A stretch of 64,000 bases of DNA. It comes from Mesostigma viride (Eukaryota > Streptophyta > Mesostigmatophyceae > Mesostigmatales > Mesostigmataceae). Positions 1-10,761 of the stretch are shown one piece after another. Where the stretch lies: the NCBI GenBank assembly GCA_009746045.1, contig RPFO01000485.1, positions 875,223 to 939,222 on the forward strand, in the 5' to 3' direction. A program made the translations under genes and the position numbers. A model generated the notes under the pieces. It did no database searches, had not been told where the DNA came from, and saw nothing but the letters and a program-made list of their open reading frames with translations. Position 1 is the first letter of the stretch. Every line of letters starts with the position of its first letter.

Positions 1-784
1 TTCACCCACGCCCACGCCCACCCACGCCCACGCCCACGCCCCCCACGCCCACGCCCACGCCCACGCCCACGCCCACGCCCACCCACGCCCACGCCCACGC
101 CCACGCCCACGCCCACGCCCACGCCCACGCCCACGCCCACGCCCACGCCCACGCCCACGCCACACGCCCACCCTAGCCTCACCCCTACTCCAAGCCACAA
201 TTATACCCAAAGCCACAGCCAGAAGTAGAGCGCAGCTGCAACAATAGCAGACGTAGCTGAGACACACACCTACCCACGCCAACGCCCACCCCACGCCATG
301 CCCATGCCCACGCCCACGCCCACGCCCACGCCCACGCCCACCCACGCCCACGCCCACGCCCACGCCCACGCCCACGCCCACGCCCACGCCCACGCCCACG
401 CCCACGCCCACGCCCACGCCCACACCCACACCCACGCCCACGCCCACGCCCACGCCCACGCCCACGCCCACACCCACGCCCACGCCCACGCCCACACCCA
501 CACCCACGCCCACGCCCACGCCCACGCCCACGCCACGCCCACGCCCACGCCCACGCCCACGCCCACGCCACGCCCACGCCCACGCCCACGCCCACGCCCA
601 CGCCCATGCCACGCCCACGCCCACGCCCACGCCCACGCCCACGCCCACGCCCACGCCCACGCCCACGCCCACGCCCACGCCCACGCCCACGCCCACACCC
701 CACCCACCACCCACGCCCACGCCCACGCCCGCGCCCATGCCCACGCTCACGCCCACGCCCACGCCCACGCCCGCGCCTGCGCCC
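1..784. repeat. CCCACG hexanucleotide array with ~611-bp higher-order unit
   Basis: The stretch is almost entirely (CCCACG)n with small slips (CCCACA, CCACG). Two non-repetitive islands of about 120 bp, near 170-290 and 783-900, are clearly related (both contain CACCCTAGCCTCACCCC and CAAGCCACA). The hexamer plus island has therefore been duplicated as a unit of about 611 bp. Long open frames through the array encode only His-Ala, Pro-Arg or Gly-Arg dipeptides and I do not treat them as genes. Confidence 0.95.
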
Positions 785-1054
785 ACCCTAGCCTCACCCC
801 TACTCCAAGCCACAAATGCACCGTAAGCCACAGCCAGAAGTACAGCACAGCAGCGACAATTGCAGACTTAGCCCAGACACACACCTACCCACGTCAATGC
901 CCCTGCCCAGAGACTCGCGGCCTCATCCCACCCCCCTGCACGAACAGTTCCCAAACAAAAGAAAAGGCAAACAAAAGGAACAAGAGTAGCAAGCTGCATT
1001 GCGAGCACATATGCCAGTTCTGGTGCACATGCCAGGCCGAAAGCAACTCATGAT

Positions 1055-1205
1055 TGCCCCTGCCCCTGCCCCTGCCCCTACCCCTGCCCCTGCCCCTGCC
1101 CCTGCCCTGCCCCTGCCCCTGCCCCTGCCCTGCCCCTGCCCCTGCCCCTGCCCCCCCCTGCCCCTGCCCCTGCCCCTGCCCCTGCCCCTGCTCCTGCCCC
1201 TGCCA
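1055..1205. repeat. CCCCTG hexanucleotide array
   Basis: About 24 copies of TGCCCC with occasional loss of a C. It differs by one or two positions from the CCCACG array upstream and may be an independent expansion in the same C-rich region. Confidence 0.92.
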
Positions 1206-2389
1206 TCACCATTCTAACCACCACACATTACGAAAAGCAAGAAAATATAATAATAATAAGAAGAAGAAATAATAATAATAAACAAGCACAAAGTTGACTG
1301 CACATGCGACTGTACCAGTAGGCACGTAGCAAATTTTAGCTGCAGCTTCAATTTCAACTTCATTGCAATTGCAAGTGTGACTGCATGTGTAATTGCACTA
1401 CCAATGCCTAATGCCCACTGCATGTGCCCAGTGCGAATGCAATTCAAAAGCAACATGCAATCGAAATTACAGCTGAAGCCGGCTATTAACAAAGATATTT
1501 AAAGCAGTTGTTAACTACAGAGACCCAATGAAAATGCAAATGCAATGAAAAAGCAACAGAAGTTGAAGCCACTGCCACTCTACCTGCCGACAGTAACACC
1601 ACCGCCAGCACCCACTCATATCCCAACGACAAGGAAATAGAATTGCCCAAAGCCAGACATACATTGGGACGCATAAGCAAACGGCAACGCAAGCGCACAT
1701 GCAAATGTATACGCAAAGGCAAAGGCAAAGGCAAACGCAAACGCAAACGCAAACGCAAACGCAAGCTTGTCATGTACCTACGCTTAACTGCAAACGCAAA
1801 CTGTGCACGAAGCAAAAAGATTGGATGGCCAAGATCATGGCAAATACGAGGGCCGAAAACAATCCAACTTCATCTAAATGTCCGAAATCCTCACGACGTT
1901 TCGATGCGCGCTTGAATGTCGAAGGCCTGCGCCGATTATCGATCATAAGTCGAATGTGTAATTGTCGGCTTATGAGAACTGCTTTGCGACAGTATCACGT
2001 CAGGCCGTTCCTGTGCAGCCATTTTCCCTGTGCAGCGGGTGGACAACGTTCACTTTCCGCATTATTCATGGCTATCGAAGTTAATTCTTACCGACCCCGG
2101 CTGCCATGGCCACTGGCCACGCATATCAAGTTCAGGTATTCCCGACCTGTAGCGCAGCAGATTTCTGTCGGAAGGCATCCTAAGCATCGTGATAAAAGAA
2201 ATCCGAACAATAGACATTCATGCTGCATCTAAGGACATTATGGCATTTGTATATACTGCAAGTACATGTATCGACATTGCCGTGATTGCTAACCCCGACT
2301 CACCATGAACAGGAACTTTCCCTCTGCCTCCATGAAATGTACTTCGTGAAATGTACTGTAATACATATGATGTACTACGATGATAATCA
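1206..2389. other. intergenic, no supported gene
   Basis: Apart from the short GCAAAC array and an AATAATAAG-rich patch near 1248-1280, no ORF here has recognisable protein character and no RNA gene was seen. Confidence 0.6.
1716..1764. repeat. GCAAAC/GCAAAG hexanucleotide array
   Basis: Eight or so copies of a six-base unit (AGGCAA changing to ACGCAA). It is the third hexamer-period array within 1.8 kb. Confidence 0.85.
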
Positions 2390-3004
2390 TCCCAGCAAAG
2401 CCATAGCACACCTTCCGTTTCGACCGCCATGTCGGCCACTAGTCCGGATAGCTCAATGTGCACCTGACCTTGACACTAATCGCACAAACAGCCACAATTT
2501 TGCAAGCAAGAAGACATGGCTACCTCGGCATTTCATGAAATGTACTTCGTGAAATGCATTTCGTGAAATGTACTAAGGAACGTGATTGGCCGGCGTTCGC
2601 TCGCCAAATCTCGCAAAATGTACTAAGGCACGTGATTGGTCCCGCAAAATGTACTAAGGAACGTGATTGGCCGGCGAAGATTCTGTTTGCTGCAATTAAA
2701 ATTCCCTACAGAATCTTCGCCGGCCAATCACGTTCCTTAGTACATTTTGCGGGACCAATCACGTGCCTTAGTACATTTTGCGAGATTTGGCGAGCGAACG
2801 CCGGCCAATCACGTTCCTTAGTACATTTCACGAAATGCATTTCACGAAGTACATTTCATGAAATGCCGAGGTAGCCATGTCTTCTTGCTTGCAAAATTGT
2901 GGCTGTTTGTGCGATTAGTGTCAAGGTCAGGTGCACATTGAGCTATCCGGACTAGTGGCCGACATGGCGGTCGAAACGGAAGGTGTGCTATGGCTTTGCT
3001 GGGA
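2390..3004. repeat. perfect inverted repeat, 296-bp arms, 23-bp spacer
   Basis: Positions 2390-2685 are the exact reverse complement of 2709-3004 as far as I can read; the spacer is 2686-2708. Each arm also carries internal repeats of the type AATGTACTAAGG and ACGTGATTGGCCGGCG. Homology stops abruptly at both outer edges. The right arm continues directly into an open frame (2931-3437), whose first 25 codons are therefore present on both strands. This could be a recent palindromic duplication, a foldback element, or an assembly artefact. Confidence 0.93.
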
Positions 3005-3437
3005 CATAATCGTGGCTATCTGCTTCCTGGCTTTCGCTATCATGGTGATGGGACACCATGGGAAGCGCAAGTTCGCAGCCATAGTGCTAAGCGGCAGCAC
3101 CCATGCCGGCAGCCTAGTGACCGACGAGACGTTCGACTGTAAGTGCGGCCACGAGTGCATGAAGCCCATTAGAATATCACATCTCCAGGCATTGCGAAGC
3201 GCCTGGTTTTCGCCCGGGCGGAAGCAAGAGGACAGGAAGGCGGCGATAAAGCAGCAGCTGCACCAGGGGGGGTACGACGCCATAACCACGATGTCGTCAT
3301 CTACTCGTCACAAGTTCGTTCATGGCGCTGGTTTTCGGTTCGTTCTCGACGGGGGAGTCAAGGATATGAACATAGGGTTTGTGACCCCTTTTCACTTTCG
3401 CGTTTCACTTTCGAGGCGGCCTTCAGGCACTGCCTGA
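2931..3437 (+). pseudogene. gene fragment with hydrophobic segment and Cys motif, possibly transposon-derived
   Basis: Open frame of 168 codons starting inside the right arm of the palindrome. Residues about 26-42 are hydrophobic (IIVAICFLAFAIMVMG). Residues about 68-80 carry a C-x-C-x3-C cluster followed by a charged helix (LQALRSAWF...RKAAIKQQL). A C-terminal-looking piece in another frame (about 3478-3587, LITFDDVLAGLGIAFEHYF) follows, so the gene looks frameshifted. Similar short Cys clusters occur in plant and protist transposon proteins, but I cannot assign a family. Confidence 0.35.
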
Positions 3438-3865
3438 AAATTAGCAACCACGTTTGGAACTCTTCGGACCACCTGTGAAACTAATCACATTTGATGATGT
3501 GCTGGCGGGCCTGGGCATCGCATTTGAGCATTACTTCGAGCAGGGCTCAACAAGCTCGATTCGCCAACTCAACCCGAAGAAGCCCTAAGCTGCGGTAAGA
3601 CATATATTTGTGTGGATGGCTCTTGATATCATGCTGAATTTCTAGTCTTCTCTAGGTGGACAGTTCATGTGCAGCCATACAGGTCATCCATGTGTGTTTT
3701 AACCATGTTGCATGTGCCACAGATATTATGAGCAGTATTTACTAAGTGTGCTGGAGTCGTTGTTGCATGCTTGTTGTATTTCACAGTTCACGCCTGCATG
3801 AACGCATCGTTGATACTAATGATTATTCATATTGCATGACTGTTCTATTGGGGACGCCGCGCTTG

Positions 3866-5623
3866 ATGTCACAACGTGGCCGAAAGGGTGCATCCACCGC
3901 TGACGGCCGGTGGGTGAAATCGATGGACGCATTTCCGAAGAAGCCAGCCGCGGGCCACACCCATGGCGCGGGCGGGGCGCGGGCGGGGGCGGGGGCGGGG
4001 GAGAAGGCGCGGGTGCGGGCGCGGGCGCCACCCAAGACGCGGGCGCGGGCGGGCGGGCCCGGGCGGGGGCGGGCGGGGGCGGGCGCAGGCGCCGGCGCGG
4101 GTGCGGGCGCGGGCGCCACCCAAGGCGCGCGCGCGGGCGCGGGCGGGGGTGGGGGCGCAGGCGCCGGCGCGGGTGCGGGCGCGGGCGCCACCGCCGACTT
4201 GGATGATGAGCCAGCAACCGAAGCCGAGAGGGAGAGGCACCGCTCTTCGAAGGTGTTCGATCTCGAAGTGTTTTGGGGCCCGGATATGACCGTGTATGTC
4301 CGCTGGCGCCTAGCCGCATCGGAGACGTTGGTAAATGCACCGGTGAACAAGTGGCAGCCCACAGGGCCTAATGGCGAGGCTTGTGACGGGGTCACGCCCA
4401 TTGGGTACACCCCGCAGGGAGATCCTGTCTATGGGTGCCTCCTCATAGAGCGTGGCAAGGCCCCCAAAGGAAGTCCTGGTCTAGTGCCGCTTTTTGAATG
4501 GGACGAGGGCGGTGCCAGGAGATGTACCTGCGCTAGCCTTCACAGCCTTTTTCCTGACATCGTCGCCGCTGAGAAGCAGCAGTTGCTGGACGGATGGATT
4601 GAGCAGGTGCCAAAGTCCGTGGAGGATGTGCGTGCCAACAACGAGAATCTGTTCGACATCATGGAGCAAAAGCTCAAAGAGAAGCGTGAACTGCAAGCGA
4701 ACAAGGCGGTACCCTTACCGCTGCGATCTGCAGGCGACCAGTCGGTTGCGCGGGCAACACGAGCACTGAGGCTGCCCATAAAACAAGTAATCTCACACGT
4801 CGCTTGCCCTGCCCGCGAGATTCAAGCGCAGATCAACCGCGCATGTGCGCCCGCTGCGCGAGGGAGCACATCAACGGCAACGCCCGCTTTGCGCACACTG
4901 ATTTCCGGCAGGCACACCTTCAAGGTGAATGGAAGCCTCATACGACGCAGCGACCTACTCGTTGTTAAGCGGCCAGCCGTCACCTGCGGGCAGGGAATGC
5001 CGTGGGCACCACACATGCTGGTGAAGGTCCTTGATCTGGAAGGCGATCGCACGGAGCGTGACAGCATTGTCGCCTCTCCTTACTACGCACCGTCGTGGAC
5101 GGGCCAGTTTTCTAGAGTGACATTAGGTGGCGGCAGCGCAGGGATGACGGTCCCCATTTCTGATGTACACCTGCAGCACTGGACAGTGGGCGGTACGGCA
5201 GAGGTGCACCAGCCTGAGCTGATCAGTACCGGCAAACTGTCAGCTGCCACGGTGGCGGCGTTGAAAGAGCACCCGCAGATTGACTTTGAGCATTACAAGA
5301 CTGCCACCGCCGCCAGGGCAGCAGCAAAGGATGACTGCAATGCCTACTTTGCCGAGCATGGAGCACGTGCGCTTATCGGGATGCGCCTGTGTGCCCTGTT
5401 TCCGGGGATAGCGAGGAAGAGGGAGCGCTTCCATGGCTGGGTCACTAAGGTTCAGGAAAGGGGAGGTCACCTGCTCATCAAGGCGATGTGGGCTGATGGG
5501 CAGGACTATCATGCCCTGGCGGAGGTGACGCAGTTCGTGTGCGGCTGCCCACACCCAGTCGAGGCATTTGGCCGCGCTCGCTTCTTTCCACAGGAGCTAG
5601 GCTGGCACCGTGAACGCAGGTGA
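3866..5623 (+). CDS. hypothetical protein with Ala/Gly-rich N-terminus
   Basis: One uninterrupted frame of 585 codons from the ATG at 3866; the frame is open back to 3746, but the Met at 3866 followed by a basic stretch (SQRGRKG) looks more natural. Residues about 30-110 are an (Ala-Gly) repeat coded by GGCGCG-type DNA. The rest is ordinary sequence: an acidic start (TEAERERH), WGPDMTVYVRWRL, a W-x2-Q-x-P segment, a coiled-coil-like MEQKLKEKRELQ, then a Cys/His-poor C-terminal part ending HRERR. There are no membrane segments and no motif I recognise. It could be a host nuclear protein or an ORF of an unrecognised mobile element. No intron is needed. Confidence 0.5.
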   Translation: MSQRGRKGASTADGRWVKSMDAFPKKPAAGHTHGAGGARAGAGAGEKARVRARAPPKTRARAGGPGRGRAGAGAGAGAGAGAGATQGARAGAGGGGGAGAGAGAGAGATADLDDEPATEAERERHRSSKVFDLEVFWGPDMTVYVRWRLAASETLVNAPVNKWQPTGPNGEACDGVTPIGYTPQGDPVYGCLLIERGKAPKGSPGLVPLFEWDEGGARRCTCASLHSLFPDIVAAEKQQLLDGWIEQVPKSVEDVRANNENLFDIMEQKLKEKRELQANKAVPLPLRSAGDQSVARATRALRLPIKQVISHVACPAREIQAQINRACAPAARGSTSTATPALRTLISGRHTFKVNGSLIRRSDLLVVKRPAVTCGQGMPWAPHMLVKVLDLEGDRTERDSIVASPYYAPSWTGQFSRVTLGGGSAGMTVPISDVHLQHWTVGGTAEVHQPELISTGKLSAATVAALKEHPQIDFEHYKTATAARAAAKDDCNAYFAEHGARALIGMRLCALFPGIARKRERFHGWVTKVQERGGHLLIKAMWADGQDYHALAEVTQFVCGCPHPVEAFGRARFFPQELGWHRERR

Positions 5624-5667
5624 TGGCACCCACATAGACGATGCCGTCCCTGCTGTGCACAGTGACA

Positions 5668-5812
5668 GTGAAGGCGGGGAGGAGGAGGAAGAGGGAGAGA
5701 AAGAGGGGGAGAAGAGGGGGAGGAGGAGGGGGAGAGGGGGAGGGAGAGGGGGAGGGAGAATGGGAGGGGGAGGGGGAGGAGGAAGAGGGAGAGGGAGAGG
5801 AGAGGAGGATGC
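5668..5812. repeat. GGGGAGGA purine-rich tract
   Basis: About 145 bp of nearly pure purine on the plus strand with GGAGGA/GGGGGAGG units, just after the preceding ORF. It encodes only Glu/Gly or Pro/Ser runs. Confidence 0.85.
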
Positions 5813-6263
5813 GGAATGGGAGCCGGGGATGACTGGTAGATGAGACGGTGCCATCTACCGGCGCATGGAATGAAGTGGTACACAAGTTTACTCATGGTTA
5901 TCGGCAAGTAGAGCATGCACGCCTGGCCTAGTTGAATTTAAATCAATGAGTTGAGTTTGGAGAGGCTGCATTTTGCTTGGATGAAGAATGTGTTAGCATG
6001 GCCAAACTTTTATGGCTTGTAGCCAAATCCTCTTGGGGTATGCAGTGTACTAGCGGTGTGCAATTGCGAGGATTCCTGTCTTGTAGCGATGTGGCCTCTC
6101 ACCCTGCAGCCTGGTAGATGTGTTGGCATGCAGCCACCCATCATTGGTCATCCGATCTGGTGTGATTTGCATTTGCACACCTTGTATTAAGGCCATGATT
6201 TAATATTGTCTTGTTATTTTTAATGTGTATATGCGAAAAGAGGCATAATATGCTCATATATAG

Positions 6264-7010
6264 TGCTAGCAAATGTCACTACCTTTACCTATGCCTGACC
6301 TTACAAGTTGAGGATGGTCTAATGTAGTGGCAAACAGGTTATTTACAACATTCACAGTTTTCTGACATAGTTTGAGGCAACTATACTTACCAAAATGCTT
6401 GAAAAAGGCAAAAATTGCACCATTTATGCTAGCAAACGTCACTATTTTGAGATCAAACTGGGCCCAAACTTGGCCCATGGTCTAATCTAGTGGTGTTTAG
6501 GTTGCTTCCAACATTTCATAGCTTTCTGACATAGTTTGATATTGTGTAGTAGCTTACACTGAGCAAAATGCTTGAAAATGGCAAAAAATGCACCATTTAT
6601 GCTAGCAAACGTCACTATTTTGACATCAAGCTGAGCCCAAACTTGGCCCATGGTCTATCTAGTGGTGTTTAGGTTGCTTCCAATATTTCATAGCTTTATG
6701 ACGTAGTTTGATATTGTTTAGTAGCTTACACTGAGCAAAATGCTTGAAAATGGCAAAAAATGCAGTATTTATGCTAGCAAACGTCACTATTTTGAGTTCA
6801 GATTGACCCCAAACTTTGTGCATGGTCTATTCTAGTGGTAATTAGGTTGCTTGCAAATATCCATGATGGTTTGACGTGATTTAGTACTGTTTCCTATTTA
6901 TTACTATTTAATTTAATTTAAAATGACAAAAATGTACCTTATTGCTAGCAAATGTCACCAAGATGACGTCCGATCGATACCAAACTTTGTACGAGGTCTA
7001 TTTTGGTTGC
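6264..7010 (-). repeat. ~172-bp satellite array, 4-5 diverged copies
   Basis: The marker TGCTAGCAAA(C/T)GTCAC recurs at 6264, 6427, 6600, 6772 and 6943, giving periods of 163, 173, 172 and 171 bp. The reverse complement of this unit resembles the 184-bp satellite at 52.4-55.2 kb: both have a GTGAC-x-TGCTAGCATAAA core followed by an AATGCATTTTTT-like stretch and preceded by AAGTTT..GGCT. Hence the minus orientation here. Confidence 0.85.
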
Positions 7011-7408
7011 AAACATCATGCATGACAATTTTCAGCATAAAAAGACAAACTTCGGTACGAAGTACATTTTGCGTGCTGGAGTACATTCTTAATGGCTGGT
7101 AGGGCCAGCACAACAGCGAGTGGCTGCGTACCTGCCGTGGGAAGGAGGGGGGTGGTACACAACTGCCGCCAGTATAACAGCGGGTTGCCGCAAGGGTGAC
7201 CTGACAGCGATGCCGCAAGAACGTGTACCGTGCGATGTTTGGTTTGCCCCTGACCACTGGGGTTGTAGCCGTCGGATGGCTGCAACCACGTGTGTACGCG
7301 AAATTTGACAGTGCACCAGGAGTGCACGCGAAATTTGAAAGTGCGCCTTCACGTCTTCACCACCGTAGGTGACTCCAGTTGACGTTTACGCGCAGCTCAT
7401 CAGTTTCT

Positions 7409-8844
7409 ATGGCGCCCAAGCTCAAGAAGAAGGCCATGATGTCGCGGGAGGAGGAGCACATCGGCCGGCGGCGCAAGAAAAGCCGCCAGTTGCCTTCCTC
7501 CGAATCCGAATCCGAATCCGATTCCCCTTCCTCGTCGTCCTCCGGCGAGGACGACGATATGGCGCCCCCCCGGATGCACCGGCCACCACCTCCGCCGGCA
7601 GGAACTTGCAAATCGCGGCCAACAGGGCGGAGGAGGGCCTCAGGCAGGAGGTGGCGGCATTGAGACAAGACGTCGCCAGTCTCATGACGCGACTGGGCAC
7701 CAAACTGCCCAGGAATTTCGTGGGTAGCACATTACGCATTTTATAGCTTATTTGCTGAACTTTTTTGCTTTACACGATTCATTATTCCAGATTTCTAACT
7801 TCGCACTTTCTCTATCTTGCACATTGCACGTTTGCAGAAGACGACCCCAGCTTTTTCGGCAGCTGTCGAACACCTCTCCAGGCATTGCCTGAGCGTTCGC
7901 CCTGACGTCGGGCAAGCCGTTCAGCTGGACCAGGAGCGGTCCGTCAGGGAGATGGGTCTGCGTGGCGCGATCGCCATGTTCTTCCAGGAGTCGGGCATCG
8001 TGAGAAGCCCCGCCGACTCGGTTCCTGCGGAGGATTACGTTCAAGTCCGGGCTGCGCTGATCAAGCGCCTGGCCAACCACCGGTCCAACTTGTTCAAGTT
8101 TGGCCTGATGCGGGTGTCTGACGACTACACGCCGTGGTTGGTGGGGACGGCCACCACCAATCGCATCAAGAAGTACGCAGACCTTCCAGCATGGCTGAAG
8201 GAGGACTTCGCCCGCGTGGTACTTTTGTACTATCTGAAGATGTTGCACTTCACGGTGCAGGTAAGCAGCCTTCTTATCATTGTTTCGTGGCATGCGCTTA
8301 CTTTCTTTAACACATTGGTACATAGGACTAAACTGCATGTCACTACATTTAGTTTTTGTATGCCAACGATGACTTATATTGTTTGTTCAATGCATGCATG
8401 GTTAAAATGAATGTACTTGCCGTGTGATGATGACACCACAAGCAGGAGGTGCGGGACAAGCGGCCTGAGCTGTGGGAAGATTGGGAAGACATCGCCTCCA
8501 AGTGCTGGGACAAGAAGAAGGTGCGCGAGGCGTCCCAGAAGCTGAGCCTGATGCGGACTGGGCCAAGGCGCGAGTGGGACGACGTGGACGAATGTTTCAA
8601 GGAGGTGGCGAGGACGCGTGCTTACTACCGGAATGTGCCAACGCGTGTCTTGTTCGACAACATAAACAACCCGTGGCCCTACTCTGACGCAAGCGCAAAC
8701 TCGCAATCCCGCGCAAGCATCGGCGCCTCGAGCGCACCAAGCGAGCGCACAGCAGCACCTGCCGAGGAGACCACACCCATCGGCGCCGCGAGCGGGGATG
8801 TCACGCACTCACTGCCGGCCGAGCCCCAGTCAGCACCTTTGTAG
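7409..8844 (+). CDS. hypothetical three-exon gene, nuclear-looking protein
   Basis: Proposed exons 7409-7719, 7838-8260 and 8446-8844. Introns are GT-AG: TTC|GTGGGT to TTTGCAG|AAG and GTGCAG|GTAAGC to AAGCAG|GAGGTG. The N-terminus is basic (MAPKLKKK, RRRKKSR) then Ser/Glu/Asp-rich, followed by a short coiled coil (EEGLRQEVAALRQDVASLM). Exon 2 is a globular helical segment of 141 codons; exon 3 continues it (RPELWEDWEDIASKCWDKKK) and ends in a Ser/Ala tail. Exon 1 needs a one-base frame change, most simply at the run of seven Cs near 7564-7570; either a sequencing slip, a real frameshift or a missed mini-intron. Family not recognised; a transposon origin cannot be excluded. Confidence 0.5.
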
Positions 8845-8962
8845 AAGACCCCACCCATTGGTGCCTCGAGCGAGTTTGTCACGCAATCCAATGGATGATA
8901 GCAAAGCCAATAAATATTTAAGGATGTCATCAGCCGACTTGGTTATCTGATCATGTCTTGTG

Positions 8963-9015
8963 CTACCATGCTCCGGATTCTCCCGATTTCTGGCCTGCGA
9001 TGGTTGTCTCCTTGA
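8963..9015 (+). mobile_element. 53-bp Penelope-like terminal micro-insertion with 9-bp duplication
   Basis: This piece matches the 3' terminus of the Penelope-like element at 38.4-43.0 kb (CTCCCGATTTCTGGCCTGCG and GGTTGTCTC). It is flanked on both sides by TGTCTTGTG (8954-8962 and 9016-9024), a clean target-site duplication. It therefore looks like a retro-insertion truncated to its last ~53 bp. Confidence 0.75.
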
Positions 9016-9289
9016 TGTCTTGTGTTAGAGTTTCAATGTATTATAAATGCGACAAGGACATCGGCTGAAATGTGAGAATGAAGACATATTGGTGAAGTTA
9101 AGACAAAAACTTTGTTTTATGCTTAAATATGAAATAATAAACTCTTTTAGGCTCATTTCATGAAATGAATGATGATGGACATTGCACAAATTAAAAACAT
9201 AGTATAGAGTAGACAACTACATCTTAAGTTACAACTTGTAAATTACGATATGTAGAGGTCTGCACGTAAGTTACCAACTCGTAATTTAA

Positions 9290-9560
9290 CCGCTCGTAGA
9301 CTATCAACTCGTAAATTACTACCTCGTAAGTTACTACCTCGCGCATTACTACCTCGTACATTACTACCTCGTAAATTACTACCTCGTAAATTACTACCTC
9401 GTAAATTACTACCTCGTAAATTACTACGTCGTAAATTACTACCTTGTAAATTACTACCTCGTAAATTACTACCTCGTAAATTACTACCTCGTAAATTACT
9501 ACCTCGTAAATTACTACCTCGTAAATTACTACATCGTAAATTACTACATCGTAAATTACG
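9290..9560. repeat. 15-bp minisatellite, TAAATTACTACCTCG
   Basis: About 18 copies of a 15-bp unit with scattered substitutions. Fifteen is a multiple of three, so the minus strand encodes an uninterrupted VVIYE repeat with no sign of being a gene. Confidence 0.92.
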
Positions 9561-9712
9561 ACGTCGGATCTTACCTCGGATCTAACTCGTAGCTTACGAG
9601 AAAGATCCGACCTCCTATGCAAACGGTAAGAGTAAAAGCGGAGTAAATTACCACCTCGTAATTTACGCCTCGGATCATTTTTACTACCCTCGGACGAAAA
9701 GTATAGTGTTCG

Positions 9713-10761
9713 GTGCGCACTTCTTACGGGACCACGCCCCCATGCCTTTTACAGAAGGGTGTGTGGCAGGGCTGCGTGCTGTCGCCCTACCTGTTCATTA
9801 TTGTTGTCGAATACGTAATGATTCAGGCGCGCAAGCGATTTGCCCGCATCGTGGGCAGGGAACCAGGAGTGCAGGTTGCTAACAAATTCTGGCATGGCGG
9901 TGCGGACACGGAGATTCGGCTAGCAGACATCATTTACGCAGACGACACCACCCTCTTCGAGGACACTGAGCACGTGCATGAGACATGGCTCGACTGCCTG
10001 GCTCTCGAGGCCCGTGCAGTGGGGCTTGAGGTCAGCAAGAAGACAGAGGCCCTGGCGGTTGGGCTTACCAACCCAGCGCCGCCCCTCTATCTCCTAGACG
10101 GCTCTCGAGTCCTGTATCGGGACCGCGTTAAGCTGCTGGGCAGCCTGCTCCCTAGCTGCGAGGTTGATGTGGACCACCGCATCTCCCTCGCCTGGCACGC
10201 TTTACGCCAGTACCGGGCCCTGTGGCGCAAGCCCCTGGGCAAGATCGAGAAACAGGACCTGTTCAAGGTCCTCGTCCTTCCTGTTCTCACGTATGGCGCC
10301 GAGACGTGGACCCTCACCGCCGACCTGGCCCGCAAGCTGGACGGCGCGGTCACCAGCATGCTGCGTTCCATTTTCAGAGTAGGATATGCTGCTCATGTCC
10401 GCAATGAGGACCTGTACCAGGGCATGCCCTATATCACCAGCACAATTAAGCAACGCCGCCTGCAGCTAGTAGGGCACCTAGCTCGCACCAACCAGGTAGA
10501 CACCTCACGTGGCCCCCCGCAGGACTGCGACCAGCCCAGCCTGGCCGGCACCTCCTGATGTGGGCTGGGCCCAGTGATGTTAGACGCCGCAAGGCCCGCA
10601 CCTTCAAGGAACAGCTAGTAGAGGACATGGGGGGCCTAGGCCTCTCCGTGATTTGGAAGAAGATGATGGACAAGGCCAAGTGGGCCCAGGTCATAGAGGA
10701 CAACGAGCCCCCCCCAGTGGGGAAGCGCCCGCGTGTGCAATCCCGCGGGAGGCACGCTAGA
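9713..10761 (+). pseudogene. LINE ORF2 reverse transcriptase, C-terminal half, frameshifted
   Basis: The product retains RT motif 4 (QGCVLSPYLF) and the catalytic YADD (nt about 9944-9955), then thumb and LINE C-terminal region (LVLPVLTYGAETWTL, RRLQLVGHLART). Fingers, motifs 1-3 and any endonuclease are missing. The first frame ends at 10558 (TGATG); the expected C-terminal continuation (RRRKARTFKEQLVEDMGGLG ...) lies in the overlapping frame 10558-10764, so a frameshift near 10550 separates them. It would copy element RNA at a nicked target; as it stands it is dead. Confidence 0.85.

Noticed and set aside
185..1053. Long ORFs of His-Ala, Pro-Arg, Trp-Ala and Gly-Arg dipeptides
   Set aside because: They are translations of the hexanucleotide array on both strands and have no independent sequence character.
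5509..5916. Pro/Ser-rich minus-strand ORFs
   Set aside because: They are translations of the purine-rich tract at 5668-5812.
9224..9622. ORF of VVIYE repeats
   Set aside because: Produced by the 15-bp minisatellite.
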